64,000 nt of DNA from an uncultured Bacteroides sp. (GTDB taxonomy: Bacteria > Bacteroidota > Bacteroidia > Bacteroidales > Bacteroidaceae): contig CABMPP010000003.1 of NCBI GenBank assembly GCA_902388495.1, positions 62,001 to 126,000 on the forward strand, read 5' to 3'. Numbering within the stretch: the first letter of the stretch is position 1; every line of letters begins with the position of its first letter. Both the position numbers and the translations under genes were made by a program. Under the pieces are notes generated by a model. It made no database searches. It was not told the origin of the DNA and worked only from the letters and a program-made list of their open reading frames with translations. Of this stretch, positions 42,685-52,180 are shown piece by piece.

Positions 42685-44784
42685 TTAATCCCAAATCCCT
42701 TTCAGAAAGTCCTCCAATTTAGCGTCACCGGCTAACCCCAGTCTTTTACGCATCCGGCTGCGGGCCTTGTTTACTCCAATTCTGGAAATACCCAATGTGA
42801 GACCAATCTCGTCACTGCTTAATTCCAGAATAACAAGCATGGCAATCAGCTCGTCTGTACGGGTAATATCCGGGCTTAACCGGTGTAGGGCAGGAATATA
42901 ATTGGGATAGAAGGCGGTGAAGCTACGGCGGAACTCAGCTTCTTTGTCGGAATTGAAAATTTGGGTGCTGATTTTCATCCGAAGGTCGGTAACAACTTTC
43001 TGTTTCGACACGGCATCCAATCGTGAAGACACTTCGTTGAGCTGGCTGGATGTCGTGTGAAGCTCTTGTGTCAATGAAGCATTATGCTGGCTTAACTCTT
43101 GTTTTGCCTTGAACAATGCCTCGTTGCTTTGACGCAATTCTTCCTGCATTTCCAGCAAGGATTCGTTTTTCTCTTTCAGTTCCTGTTGTGCCTGGAGTAA
43201 CCCGCTGATTTGTGAGAGGCGTGCGTTACTGATCTGACGAAGGAATTGCTGGCGCTGACGCATATACATCCCCCCAACGAGAAGGATGGCAAACAGCAGT
43301 CCGACCAATAGCCAGGTAAAAATTAGCGTCCGTTGCTTCAAAGACACCTCGGCGGCAAGAACAAGGTTCTCATGTTCCTTGCGTCCTGTTTCGTAACGGA
43401 TATTGGCTCCGATAGCAGCATTGGCACGTGCCTGATGCCGCAGGCTGTCGCTTGTTTCAGTATATAAGGAGTATATAGATGAAATCCGGTCCGGCATTCC
43501 TGTTTGGATGTAGGCACGTATCAATTCATCGCCGACGGAAATGATCCCTTCCGGAAAACGGGACGTTTGAAAATTCCGAAAACTCCGCTCCAACTGTTCC
43601 ACTCCTTCTTGTTCGTGTCCCGGCGTTCGCAGCAATGCCATGCCATAGTAAGCATACAAATTGTTCTGGGCAACCGGGTCTATATCGGTGGTATCTTTTA
43701 GCAAACGGCAACATTCATCCAGTTGTCCGGCTATGGAGTCTGGGTAGGCGGCATAATAATATTCCAACCGGTTGATGCGTAATAAAAGATTGAAGTAATT
43801 TTCCGCGCTTTTCGGAGTAGCTTTGATAGCTTCCTGGATATAAAACAGCGCAGAATCCTTCTTCCCGGCATTGCTGAAGCAGGCGGCACGCAGACGGTAC
43901 ACCTCTTCCAGCGTCCAGTTATCCAGCTTCTTGGATACTTCCACGGCAAGGGTATTGGCTTCTATGGCTTTATCATATAGTTCAAGGGTAGTATATACCC
44001 GGCTAAGGTCGTTGTAACATTCTATCAACCCGTCCCCCGGAGTCCCCGGACGGGCTGTGTACCAGTCTATCGCTTCCTGAATGGCGGTTATTGCCTTCTC
44101 GGGTTCTCCGTTTTTCCAGTAGAGGTAACCCATGTAGTCATATATTTCACCTTCATTGCCTACTTTGCCTTCCGCTTTCCGGCACGATTCTACCGCATGT
44201 TCCATCAGTTGCATGGGTGTTTTAGTGTCAATACTGCAAAACTCCAGAGAATATGCCATAATATGCCATGTCCGGGCATCTCTCCGTGGATCGTCCGTAG
44301 GGGGAAGTGAAAGAAAAAGGTGTCCGATACTGTCTACCTGCTTCATCCGGTTTTGAGCCAGGTAGAACTTGCAGGAGTGGGCAAGCAGTTCCGGGCGAAG
44401 CACCTGGGTATAGTAAGGGTGGCTACTGTTCAGCAGGCTGTCAGTCAGAAATTCGCTGCCGTCCACTTTGTCTTGATACATCAGGGCATTATAATAATAG
44501 GACAGCACCCAGCCCATCAGGAAGTTCATATTTTTGCCCCTTTTGGGATGTTCCGGCATAGCACGCAAAACGGAGGCATACAGTTGCTCTATTTCCTGGT
44601 ATCTCTTTTCTTTAAGTAAGGTGGTATATTGGTCGGTACAATACCATAAGCACGAGTCTGCATCCTGTGAAAGCCATTCACGGATATCACTCCGGTTAAT
44701 CGGTTGGGACGACTTGTGGCATCCGGTTAATGCCACATAGAGAAAGAAACAAAATATATATAATAAGGTGTGTTTGTTTATCAT
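42685..44784 (-). CDS. TPR sensor-regulator with membrane helix and C-terminal HTH
   Basis: 699 residues. A lipobox-like N terminus (VALTGC) is followed by about 400 residues of tetratricopeptide helices (for example GEPEKAITAIQEAIDWY and LYDKAIEANTLAVEVSKK). A single membrane helix (LIFTWLLVGLLFAILLVGG) comes next, then a long coiled coil, and an HTH (LSSDEIGLTLGISRIGVNKARSRMRKRLG). The layout predicts a periplasmic sensing part linked to a cytoplasmic DNA-binding part. It lies next to, and opposite, the fimbrial locus, so control of that locus is possible but not shown. Confidence 0.82.
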   Translation of the reverse strand: MINKHTLLYIFCFFLYVALTGCHKSSQPINRSDIREWLSQDADSCLWYCTDQYTTLLKEKRYQEIEQLYASVLRAMPEHPKRGKNMNFLMGWVLSYYYNALMYQDKVDGSEFLTDSLLNSSHPYYTQVLRPELLAHSCKFYLAQNRMKQVDSIGHLFLSLPPTDDPRRDARTWHIMAYSLEFCSIDTKTPMQLMEHAVESCRKAEGKVGNEGEIYDYMGYLYWKNGEPEKAITAIQEAIDWYTARPGTPGDGLIECYNDLSRVYTTLELYDKAIEANTLAVEVSKKLDNWTLEEVYRLRAACFSNAGKKDSALFYIQEAIKATPKSAENYFNLLLRINRLEYYYAAYPDSIAGQLDECCRLLKDTTDIDPVAQNNLYAYYGMALLRTPGHEQEGVEQLERSFRNFQTSRFPEGIISVGDELIRAYIQTGMPDRISSIYSLYTETSDSLRHQARANAAIGANIRYETGRKEHENLVLAAEVSLKQRTLIFTWLLVGLLFAILLVGGMYMRQRQQFLRQISNARLSQISGLLQAQQELKEKNESLLEMQEELRQSNEALFKAKQELSQHNASLTQELHTTSSQLNEVSSRLDAVSKQKVVTDLRMKISTQIFNSDKEAEFRRSFTAFYPNYIPALHRLSPDITRTDELIAMLVILELSSDEIGLTLGISRIGVNKARSRMRKRLGLAGDAKLEDFLKGIWD

Positions 44785-44985
44785 TGTACAATCGGAATAA
44801 TATTAAATGATTAAAGATACATAATTTCTCTAATCTCCTTGCAAAACAAGGGAGAAAAGGTGCTTTTTTAAGAAATAATTGACGGTTTTCGTTTTTGGGT
44901 ATCGAATTGTCCATCGGCTTTTTCTCCCTTACTGCTCGTAAGTTAGTATTTTCGTACCGTCCGGTGAAAACAATTGCCGTGCTGC

Positions 44986-45016
44986 TTTGATAAATAAACG
45001 GCATTCGTTATCTTTG
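44986..45016 (+). promoter_or_regulatory. Promoter of the fimbrial regulator
   Basis: TTTG at 44986-44989 and TATCTTTG at 45009-45016 are 19 bases apart, an exact fit to the Bacteroides consensus. The predicted transcript has a leader of about 330 bases. Confidence 0.75.
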
Positions 45017-45082
45017 TACGCATTCTGCTTTTTAGGGCGGAATGAGACATGTGACAACGGAAGCGTTTAAAAATACCAATCT

Positions 45083-45275
45083 CCATAAATCAAACTTCGC
45101 AACTTTGATTCAGTGTTGTTGGAGATGGTAGCAACAAACGCTCACGTCCTTTTGTTATATACCTACTTATTGCAAACCCTTCCGGGTATGCTACGTAGTA
45201 GCCTATATACAACAAATGGCGTGAGTGCTGTTGCTTTATCTAACAACACGGGTATTGCGAAGACCTGATTTATGG
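45083..45275. repeat. Long imperfect inverted repeat in the fimbrial-regulator leader
   Basis: CCATAAATC at 45083-45091 mirrors GATTTATGG at 45267-45275. Inward, further segments match in order: CTTCGCAA, GTGTTGTT, CAACA, CTCACG, TTTGTT, TATATA and CTACT. The arms total about 85 bases each, with small gaps, around a loop of about 29 bases. In RNA this gives one long hairpin between promoter and start codon. Its symmetry also recalls a decayed MITE-like element. Confidence 0.75.
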
Positions 45276-45352
45276 ATAAAGTTAACAGTGGCTCACGCCT
45301 TTCTTGTGTTTAGGCGCGATAAAACGTAGTGTAAAATGAATATGATGATTTT

Positions 45353-46579
45353 ATGAACCTGATTATTCCCGGATGGGAATCCGTTTTGCAGATGTTGATA
45401 CCGATGTGTACCGTTATCTGCATGGCGGGAGCGATTTTACTTCTTCTTAATGCAGAAGGCAGTCGCTCCAAGCGTTTGCTTGCGTATGTCATGCTGGCTT
45501 GGGGAATAGCTTATGTAATCCGCATCTTTGGTATTTTACTCGGCTTTATGGGAACGATGGAGAGTAGCGTCCTTGACCCTTTTGTCTTGATAGCCGGTAA
45601 TCTTTATGCTATCATTACCCTTTTCTATCCTCTTGAAGTCGTCCGCCCCGGCTGGCTCAACCCGAAACGCTGTTTGCTGGTCATGTCTCCTTATCTGGTG
45701 ATTGTAGCTTTATATTTTGTGATTATGTATCTGCTCGGCGAAACTCCTGTCTGTCTGGATCATTGGGATACCCTTCTTATAAATATGGGACAATTCAATG
45801 TCTGGTACAGATTAGTTATCGCTTTTTCCGTGTTTGCATATATCGCTTATCTGATTCTGATTGTCTATCGCTATGAGGTTTCATACCAGCAATGGTGTGA
45901 TGCAAACTATGCTTCGACCGAAGGCATGGAAATATCCTGGTTGCGGTTTTATGGTTTAGGGACGATGTTTATCATGTTCGCTTTCTGCTGGATATTGCTG
46001 GACGGCAATACCTATTGCTATGTAGTACATAATATCATAGTCCAACTGTTTTTCGGTTTCATCTTTTACAAAGGCTTCTTCCATGAAAACCCGTATCCGG
46101 AAAACTTCTTCCGCCATACCATGAATGAAGAAGAAGCCCGGAAAAATGAAGAAGTGGAAGAACTGCCGCCTCTTTTAACCGTGGATAATGTGGAACAACA
46201 GGAAAAGAGTATGAATGAAACGGTATTTCTTGTAAAACTGCCCGAATACAAAACAAAAGTACAGCAATGGATGGAAGAAACAAAACCTTATTTGCGTAAG
46301 GATTTCAAATTGATGGATGTTGCAGGGGTGCTTCCGTTGAACCGGACTTACCTTTCACAGATATTCAATGAAGGCTGGGGAGAAAGTTTCAGCGATGTGG
46401 TACGCAGCTACCGCATCCATTATGCCGAAGAACTGCTGCGGAATCATTCGGAACTTACAGTCAACCAGGTTGCTCTGAAATCCGGCTTCACTTCACCTTC
46501 GGCATTGCACCGGGCTTTTGCACAATATCACGATGGAATTACACCTAAACAATACCGTGAAAAAGAGAATTCAGGATAA
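45353..46579 (+). CDS. Membrane-anchored AraC-type regulator of the fimbrial locus
   Basis: 408 residues. The first 240 residues hold about seven hydrophobic helices, then a cytoplasmic linker rich in Glu and Asn, and a C-terminal AraC HTH pair (about 300-405) with DVAGVLPLNRTYLSQIFNE and VNQVALKSGFTSPSALHRAF, ending ITPKQYREK. Such integral-membrane AraC proteins commonly precede fimbrial operons in Bacteroidota. It is followed by a separate promoter for the structural genes, likely its target. Confidence 0.85.
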   Translation: MNLIIPGWESVLQMLIPMCTVICMAGAILLLLNAEGSRSKRLLAYVMLAWGIAYVIRIFGILLGFMGTMESSVLDPFVLIAGNLYAIITLFYPLEVVRPGWLNPKRCLLVMSPYLVIVALYFVIMYLLGETPVCLDHWDTLLINMGQFNVWYRLVIAFSVFAYIAYLILIVYRYEVSYQQWCDANYASTEGMEISWLRFYGLGTMFIMFAFCWILLDGNTYCYVVHNIIVQLFFGFIFYKGFFHENPYPENFFRHTMNEEEARKNEEVEELPPLLTVDNVEQQEKSMNETVFLVKLPEYKTKVQQWMEETKPYLRKDFKLMDVAGVLPLNRTYLSQIFNEGWGESFSDVVRSYRIHYAEELLRNHSELTVNQVALKSGFTSPSALHRAFAQYHDGITPKQYREKENSG

Positions 46580-46633
46580 AATTGCCCTCAATTCCGCATG
46601 AATACTAAGATTTTGATAAAATGACAATATGGT

Positions 46634-46668
46634 TTTGACGAATTGCAAATTAAGGATATATAGCTTTG
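46634..46668 (+). promoter_or_regulatory. Promoter of the fimbrial structural operon
   Basis: TTTG at 46634-46637 and TAGCTTTG at 46661-46668, with 23 bases between (long side of the usual range). It lies 50 bases before the ATG at 46719. Confidence 0.6.
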
Positions 46669-46718
46669 CAAAATAGAATAAACAACGATAGTTAAGAACA
46701 AAATAAATACATGTATTG

Positions 46719-47885
46719 ATGAATAAAAAAATCATTAGTTGCCTGATAATAGGCTTCATTCTTTGTTCCTCACTGAATGCACAAACGACGCAGGAAGGAA
46801 ATAAAGGTACTGCCTCCGACAGTACATTCGTTTTCCATTACCCGCCTTGCATACAAATGTTCAAGGCAGACTACAAAAGCAACCGGCAGACACTACAATT
46901 ATTAAAGAAACGGTTGCAAACGTTTTCCAAAGGAAAGGATACGCTCTATGTGAATGGTTATTCCGGGGAATGTGAAAATGACTCTCGCAACCAGCGTACA
47001 GCTTTTCACCGTTGTATCAACCTGAAAGGTTATCTTATTAATTACTATGGATTGCGCGAACGGGATTTCAAAACAGTAAATACCCCTCATAACCATCCGG
47101 ATTTGGGAGATATAGTTGTAATCAGCTATTCATCACTTCCACCACTTAAACAGATGGAAGAGGACGTATCGAAATCCCTTCCGGCTGAGAAAGAGCAGAA
47201 AACCGAAGAAATCACTCCGGTCGTTGTGGAAAAAGAGACGGAACCGGTTAGAGAAAAGCAGGAAATAAAGGAGGAGATACAGCAGGTGGAGCAACAAGTC
47301 ACCCCGGTGCAGCAACAAGTGAAATCCGAACCGGAACAGACGGACAAACCGATGCAAACAGACGAATCAGTATCCGCTCCGCAAACGTCATCCCGCTACG
47401 TGGCCGTCAAGACCAACCTTGCGGCATGGGCGGGTACGATAATGAACCTTGCCGCCGATGTGCAGGTGAGCGAACATATTTCTGTGGAATTACCGGTACT
47501 CTGGTGTCCGTGGCACGTCAGCGACAAACATGCCGTTAAGACCTTTACCATCCAGCCGGAAGGCCGCTATTGGCTGACACGTCCCGGCGAAGGGCATTTC
47601 TTCGGCGTACATGCGCACATAGGTTGGTTCAACGTGAAGTGGAACCGCGACCGCTATCAAGATACCTCCCGTCCGCTTCTGGGTGCAGGTATCAGTTACG
47701 GTTACTTGCTGCCGCTCGGCGAACACTGGGCAGGCGAGTTTACCCTCGGTGCGGGATACGCCAACATGAAGTATAACACCTATTATAATATAGGCAACGG
47801 CGCACGGATAGACACCCGTACAAAGAACTATTGGGGCATCACCCGTGTAGGTATTTCCGTTGTATATCGGTTCAATCTTAAATAA
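46719..47885 (+). CDS. DUF3575 outer-membrane-type protein of the fimbrial operon
   Basis: 388 residues starting at ATG 46719 (an in-frame TTG precedes it). A signal peptide ends near SSLNAQ. Residues about 40-150 look like an OmpA-type peptidoglycan-binding fold (YVNGYSGECENDSRNQRTAFHR). A Glu/Gln/Val-rich linker follows. The C-terminal 170 residues are the DUF3575 beta-rich domain, starting SSRYVAVKTNLAAWAG, with VGISVVYRF at the end, fitting an outer-membrane barrel. Together they would anchor a fimbrial assembly. Confidence 0.82.
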   Translation: MNKKIISCLIIGFILCSSLNAQTTQEGNKGTASDSTFVFHYPPCIQMFKADYKSNRQTLQLLKKRLQTFSKGKDTLYVNGYSGECENDSRNQRTAFHRCINLKGYLINYYGLRERDFKTVNTPHNHPDLGDIVVISYSSLPPLKQMEEDVSKSLPAEKEQKTEEITPVVVEKETEPVREKQEIKEEIQQVEQQVTPVQQQVKSEPEQTDKPMQTDESVSAPQTSSRYVAVKTNLAAWAGTIMNLAADVQVSEHISVELPVLWCPWHVSDKHAVKTFTIQPEGRYWLTRPGEGHFFGVHAHIGWFNVKWNRDRYQDTSRPLLGAGISYGYLLPLGEHWAGEFTLGAGYANMKYNTYYNIGNGARIDTRTKNYWGITRVGISVVYRFNLK

Positions 47886-47893
47886 TAAACGAT

Positions 47894-48916
47894 ATGAAGA
47901 AACGATACTATTTGCTATTCTTATTTATCATCCTGCTTACGGGTTGCGTACACGACTACCCGACGATGACAGACGATGGCGAGGAAGGCGTTGACCCTAC
48001 ACTCGTACAAGTAAATACCGAAGTGACACTTGATTTGGAGCTTGTGCCCTTACAGATTATCACCGATAAAGCACGCTCGGGAACCACGAAAGCCGCTACC
48101 GATACCTACCGCCGCCGCTTCATCATCGATGCCTACCACGACGGCAAAGTCGCCCAGCGGCAAGTAACGGTACTCGAAGAAGCGGAAGAAAGCGGAAGCG
48201 ACAAAATCACCCTGCCCATCAACCTGAAACTGCACGCATTGGAATACACGCTGGCAGTCTGGACGGACTACGTGGCGGCAGGTACGGAAGCCGACCTTTA
48301 TTACAACACGGAGGACTTGCAGCAAGTGTCCTGCACCACGCCCTATATAGGAAACACCCCTTACCGCGATTGCCTTTACGGAACGGCACCGCTCGATTTG
48401 CGCCCGTACCGGGACGAATGGAACGCCAAAGTACAGGTGCAGGTAGATATGGTACGCCCGCTGGCACAATACGAGATTATCGCTACGGACGTAAAGGACT
48501 TCCTGCGCAAGATGAAGAAAGAGCGTGGCACAGCCGAAGGTTACAGCGTCACCTTCTCCTACGGCTTTTACGTTCCGCTGGGCTTCAACGTCCTGACGGG
48601 CAAACCTGCCAATTCGCAGGCGGGAGTGAGTTTCACCACCCCGCTGACACTGCCCGCCGACGGCTCGGAAGAATGCACGATAGGCACGGACTACATTTTC
48701 GTCAATGGCACGGAATCATTCGTGGTGCTCACCATGGAAGTAAAAGGCCCTGCCGGGGAAGTCGCAGCCCGTACCGCCGGACTGGAAGTGCCCTACCGAC
48801 GGGGACACCTCACCACCGTGCGCGGAGCTTTCCTTACCAACGAAATGAAAGGCGGGGTGGATATAGACACCGGATTTGACGGGGATATAGACTTTGACCT
48901 CGACGGTTTAAAATAG
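47894..48916 (+). CDS. FimB/Mfa2-family fimbrial anchor lipoprotein
   Basis: 340 residues. Lipobox LTGC at the end of the signal peptide. The protein shows the Mfa2/FimB features: EVTLDLELVPLQ in the first domain, RRRFIIDAYHDGKVAQRQ and YTLAVWTDYV, and a second beta domain before PYRRGHLTTVRGAFLT near the end. In type V pili this protein caps the fibre at the cell surface. It lies 8 bases after the DUF3575 gene and 49 before the large fimbrillin-like gene. Confidence 0.88.
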   Translation: MKKRYYLLFLFIILLTGCVHDYPTMTDDGEEGVDPTLVQVNTEVTLDLELVPLQIITDKARSGTTKAATDTYRRRFIIDAYHDGKVAQRQVTVLEEAEESGSDKITLPINLKLHALEYTLAVWTDYVAAGTEADLYYNTEDLQQVSCTTPYIGNTPYRDCLYGTAPLDLRPYRDEWNAKVQVQVDMVRPLAQYEIIATDVKDFLRKMKKERGTAEGYSVTFSYGFYVPLGFNVLTGKPANSQAGVSFTTPLTLPADGSEECTIGTDYIFVNGTESFVVLTMEVKGPAGEVAARTAGLEVPYRRGHLTTVRGAFLTNEMKGGVDIDTGFDGDIDFDLDGLK

Positions 48917-48965
48917 AAACGAGTGAATTACCAATAAATTTATAACTTAAAAAACTCTGAGAACA

Positions 48966-50924
48966 ATGAAAAAGTACCGATTTTATCTCTGGTTAATCGC
49001 CCTCGCAGGGCTGATAACCTCGTGCAGTCCGAACGAAACCGAGGCGCTGACTGCCGGTGAAAGCAACCGCGTGAGCTTCACCGCCTCGCTGCCTGCCGAC
49101 TTTGCACAACCCGGAACACGGGCACTGCCAACGCCTCCCACGGAGATTAATGGTGGTCAGCATAAGCTGCGCTGCATACTCGAAGTATGGAGCAAGGATT
49201 TAAGCACACTGATTGTCCGTCAGGAAAAAGTCCCCACTACAGGAGATACCGACATCAAGTTTGAGTTCGAGCTGGAGAATCCTGCCGACTACAAGGCTTT
49301 GTTCTGGGCGGATTATATTCCGATAACTACAAATGGAATACAGAAGACCACCCCGAACAGTTACACACATTATCAGGATAACAGCTATACAACGGATGAT
49401 GAAACTGACGGGCTGAAAGCCGTAAGTATAGCAAATTACCAATATAACCCTCTAATTCGGGACGCTTTCTTTGCCTGCAAGGATTTCACGAAAGGAGTCG
49501 GGGCGCTGACCAATTTTAATGTGACCCTTACCCGTCCGCTTGCCAAACTGACCATTGCAGAAAAGAATGCAACGAACTTCAGTTACTGCAAACAAGTAAA
49601 TGTTACCCACGATATTCCCACGACGCTGAATGTAGCCACGGGAGCCGTTTCGGGAACAGTTACTAAGAAATATTCTGCATATTATTCTAATAATTCTGCA
49701 TATGGTGGTTTTGGCAACGATGTCATCATCAATGGCGAAACGTGCAAAACTCTCTTCTTCAACTATTTCTTTGCCGGGGATAACGACACGATGGGAGAAA
49801 TCGCGCTCGAATTCGAGCCCGACGATGGCAGCAACAAAACGCTGAAAACCGTCACCATCCCCGCCGGAATACCCCTGAAACGCAACTACTGCACCAATGC
49901 CGCCGGAAGCCTTATCAACGAGGCGGTGACTCCTTCGCCCAATACGGTAATGACGGTGGATATCACGGATGAGTGGGGGACATCGGATGAAAATCATGAC
50001 ATTACCACTACCATCGATACTTGGGACGGCAACTATCCTGCGGACGTAGCAACAGCAAAGGCATGGCTCGGAGAGGCAGTCTCCTCCGGTACGGACGGCA
50101 AAGACTACGTCTTCGAAATCTCCACAGCGAAGCAGCTTTGTGCATTGCAGAAGTTAATAAATCAAAACATATCAGACGCCGTCACTACTAATAATACATA
50201 TACTTATGCCACCTATAAACTGACAGCCGATATTAATCTGAACAACCATCAATGGATGCCGTTAGGTATTTTTAATATGGGTGGCATGGCCTTTTACGGA
50301 GTATTCGACGGGCAAGGACATACCATTTCAGGACTAAATGTATCTGAAAGCCAAAAATATTATGTTGGTTTTATCGGTTACGTACAAAACGGTGGAATCG
50401 TCAAGCATTTAACAGTAAAAGGTGAGGTCGAATATACTGGTACAGGGGGTGCAAGCATCGGAGGAATAGCAGGTGATAATTACGGAACCATTGCATTCTG
50501 TAGCTTTGAAGGTACAGTGAAGGCTACCGAAGTGAATACTTCTGAAAGCCGTCTTGGATGGATATGCGGGAAAAACCTGCAGGGGACTTCAGACAGCAAT
50601 GTAGGACAGATTACTTCCTGCTTTGCCAAAGGGACAATCAGCGGTAATACAGGTGTACAAACGGGTGGAATGACAGCCATTAATACAGACCTAAGTGGTA
50701 ATTCAGGAGTCATTTCAGGATGTACGTGGTATTACAAAAGTGGTGCTACTCCGGAAGGCATCGAGAAATGCTATTCAGGATGGACTTCGGGCGGTGATAA
50801 CGCTTCCTACTCTACTGAATCAGAATTATCTGGCAGAGTCAGTACAATGAACCAAAATGCCACTAATTATAATTATAAATGGGAAGCCAGTGGCAGCACA
50901 TTGAAACTGGTTAAGAAACAGTAA
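48966..50924 (+). CDS. Fimbrillin-like lipoprotein with DUF6562 and GLUG-type motifs
   Basis: 652 residues. Lipobox LITSC. The N-terminal half has the fimbrillin-like beta-sandwich layout with SNRVSFTASLP, and a Thr/Asn-rich middle. The segment FDGQGHTISGL (about residues 447-457) and GGIAGDNYGTI form GLUG-like repeats. The C terminus is a Ser/Asn-rich tail ending LKLVKKQ. It could be the adhesive tip or shaft subunit. No second fimbrillin gene is present, so the pilus subunit set may be incomplete or drawn from elsewhere. Confidence 0.8.
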   Translation: MKKYRFYLWLIALAGLITSCSPNETEALTAGESNRVSFTASLPADFAQPGTRALPTPPTEINGGQHKLRCILEVWSKDLSTLIVRQEKVPTTGDTDIKFEFELENPADYKALFWADYIPITTNGIQKTTPNSYTHYQDNSYTTDDETDGLKAVSIANYQYNPLIRDAFFACKDFTKGVGALTNFNVTLTRPLAKLTIAEKNATNFSYCKQVNVTHDIPTTLNVATGAVSGTVTKKYSAYYSNNSAYGGFGNDVIINGETCKTLFFNYFFAGDNDTMGEIALEFEPDDGSNKTLKTVTIPAGIPLKRNYCTNAAGSLINEAVTPSPNTVMTVDITDEWGTSDENHDITTTIDTWDGNYPADVATAKAWLGEAVSSGTDGKDYVFEISTAKQLCALQKLINQNISDAVTTNNTYTYATYKLTADINLNNHQWMPLGIFNMGGMAFYGVFDGQGHTISGLNVSESQKYYVGFIGYVQNGGIVKHLTVKGEVEYTGTGGASIGGIAGDNYGTIAFCSFEGTVKATEVNTSESRLGWICGKNLQGTSDSNVGQITSCFAKGTISGNTGVQTGGMTAINTDLSGNSGVISGCTWYYKSGATPEGIEKCYSGWTSGGDNASYSTESELSGRVSTMNQNATNYNYKWEASGSTLKLVKKQ

Positions 50925-50966
50925 TAATCCTAACAGCGAAGTTTGATTGAAGAGGTGTAAAACGGC

Positions 50967-51020
50967 AGGTACGGACGGACTCAACCGAGGAAGTCCGTGC
51001 CTCTCCGTCCGCCTCCTTTC
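50967..51020 (+). terminator. Hairpin region after the fimbrial operon
   Basis: GGTACGGAC (50968-50976) pairs with GTCCGTGCC (50993-51001, one G-U), with a competing GGACGGA/TCCGTCC pairing nearby. A C/T-rich tract follows without a clear T run. Confidence 0.6.
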
Positions 51021-51177
51021 AAACCCACTGTAAATTCAATTCAAACAGCTATTCGGGCAGTTTGCGTAAATGTCCGGGTGCAGTCGGCAGCACTCCCCGT
51101 TTCGCAGCGGGGAATAGCGCAAAAGCGAGAGATTCAACTAATTTATTAATCACAACAGCAAGACAGAAAGATACGCC

Positions 51178-52056
51178 ATGACTGAGAATGAAACAATACC
51201 GGGAGCATTCAAAGCCCTCGCAACAGGATACGGCATCATAGGGCTCGATTATGCTTATATCCCTGCGACATCTGTTCCTGAATTTTCTTTGAAAGGCGAC
51301 AAACCCTTCACGATCTTCACTACGGTTTGTTTCAAAAATACACAGAACGGATCGATTCTCGAACAGAAGGATATGTTTCAGATGGGTATCATGGATGGAT
51401 TGCTCTACGTTGCAGCAATAGATTGGTGTGTCACTAAGTTCTCGGAATATAAGGTCGCTGAGTTTGTCACCGACCATTGGTATTCCATTGCCATAGTCTA
51501 TGATGGCAAAATCTTGTCCGCATGGCTGGAAGGAGAAAAGAAAGATTCTTTCAAATGCAAAGCACCCTACAAAGGAAAGGCGGAAAAGGAACTATGTATC
51601 GGAAAGCGACTGGATGCGTATTTTAAGAACTTTCTCATTTTCGACCGGGCATTGTCCGGTAATGAAATCAGCAGCCTGACTTCCGGTGAAGAAACATTGC
51701 AGCAAGAAAGCCTCGTCTGGTTCGATTTCAGCAAATACGGAAGAAGAAGCCAAAGTCCTAATGGGATAAAAATAACAACGAAATGCTTTGGCCGCATCGT
51801 CATAGTCTATCCAAGCAGGCAATTCCGTTTCACGATAAACCGTAGGTATCAGAACATAGAACAAATGCTCAACGAGCTATTTGAAACTTCAAAAACCGTC
51901 AATTTTACCGGTCGCATTGGCTACAAACCCGAAGCAGGTACTCACCATTTGGCAGGACTGGTATCCCTCGGTACATCCAAACCGATAATGTGCGAAGTCG
52001 ATGGTGAAATCGTCACTATCTGGGAAAGTATTACCATTGCCCAAACAGGTATATAA
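51178..52056 (+). CDS. LamG/concanavalin-like protein of unknown function
   Basis: 292 residues, no signal peptide. The first half has a LamG-like pattern: FTIFTTVCFKNTQNGSILEQ, HWYSIAIVYDGKILSAWLEG and the concluding NFLIFDRALSGNEISSL. The second half is a different beta-rich segment of about 110 residues (FDFSKYGRRS... GEIVTIWESI) that I do not recognise. It follows the fimbrial operon after a hairpin and may not be part of it. The lack of a signal suggests a cytoplasmic location, odd for LamG-type folds. Confidence 0.7.
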   Translation: MTENETIPGAFKALATGYGIIGLDYAYIPATSVPEFSLKGDKPFTIFTTVCFKNTQNGSILEQKDMFQMGIMDGLLYVAAIDWCVTKFSEYKVAEFVTDHWYSIAIVYDGKILSAWLEGEKKDSFKCKAPYKGKAEKELCIGKRLDAYFKNFLIFDRALSGNEISSLTSGEETLQQESLVWFDFSKYGRRSQSPNGIKITTKCFGRIVIVYPSRQFRFTINRRYQNIEQMLNELFETSKTVNFTGRIGYKPEAGTHHLAGLVSLGTSKPIMCEVDGEIVTIWESITIAQTGI

Positions 52057-52111
52057 ACAAAACCAGTTACCCTAAGCATCAACTTTTATTATATTTATGA
52101 AATTCACAAAA

Positions 52112-52163
52112 GAAACACCGGAGCCCAACCAAATCCATGGTTTGAATTCCGGTGTAGTCTTTT
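52112..52163. terminator. Terminator after the LamG-like gene
   Basis: ACACCGGA (52115-52122) pairs with TCCGGTGT (52148-52155), with an inner CAAA/TTTG pairing, followed by TCTTTT. It lies between convergent genes. Confidence 0.7.
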
Positions 52164-52180
52164 AAGAATATCACCCTCCT

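Larger units (their letters stand above)
44785..45352. other. Long intergenic region: fimbrial-regulator promoter and structured leader
   Basis: No gene is seen. The region holds a near-ideal plus-strand promoter (44986-45016), then a long imperfect inverted repeat (45083-45275) transcribed as leader before the AraC-type gene at 45353. A small TCTCCTTG/CAAGGGAGA dyad lies at 44835-44856. Confidence 0.7.

Noticed and set aside
45083-45275. Invertible promoter segment of the kind that switches surface genes in Bacteroides
   Set aside because: The promoter lies outside the dyad, the arms nearly fill the segment, the loop is only about 29 bases and no invertase gene is adjacent.
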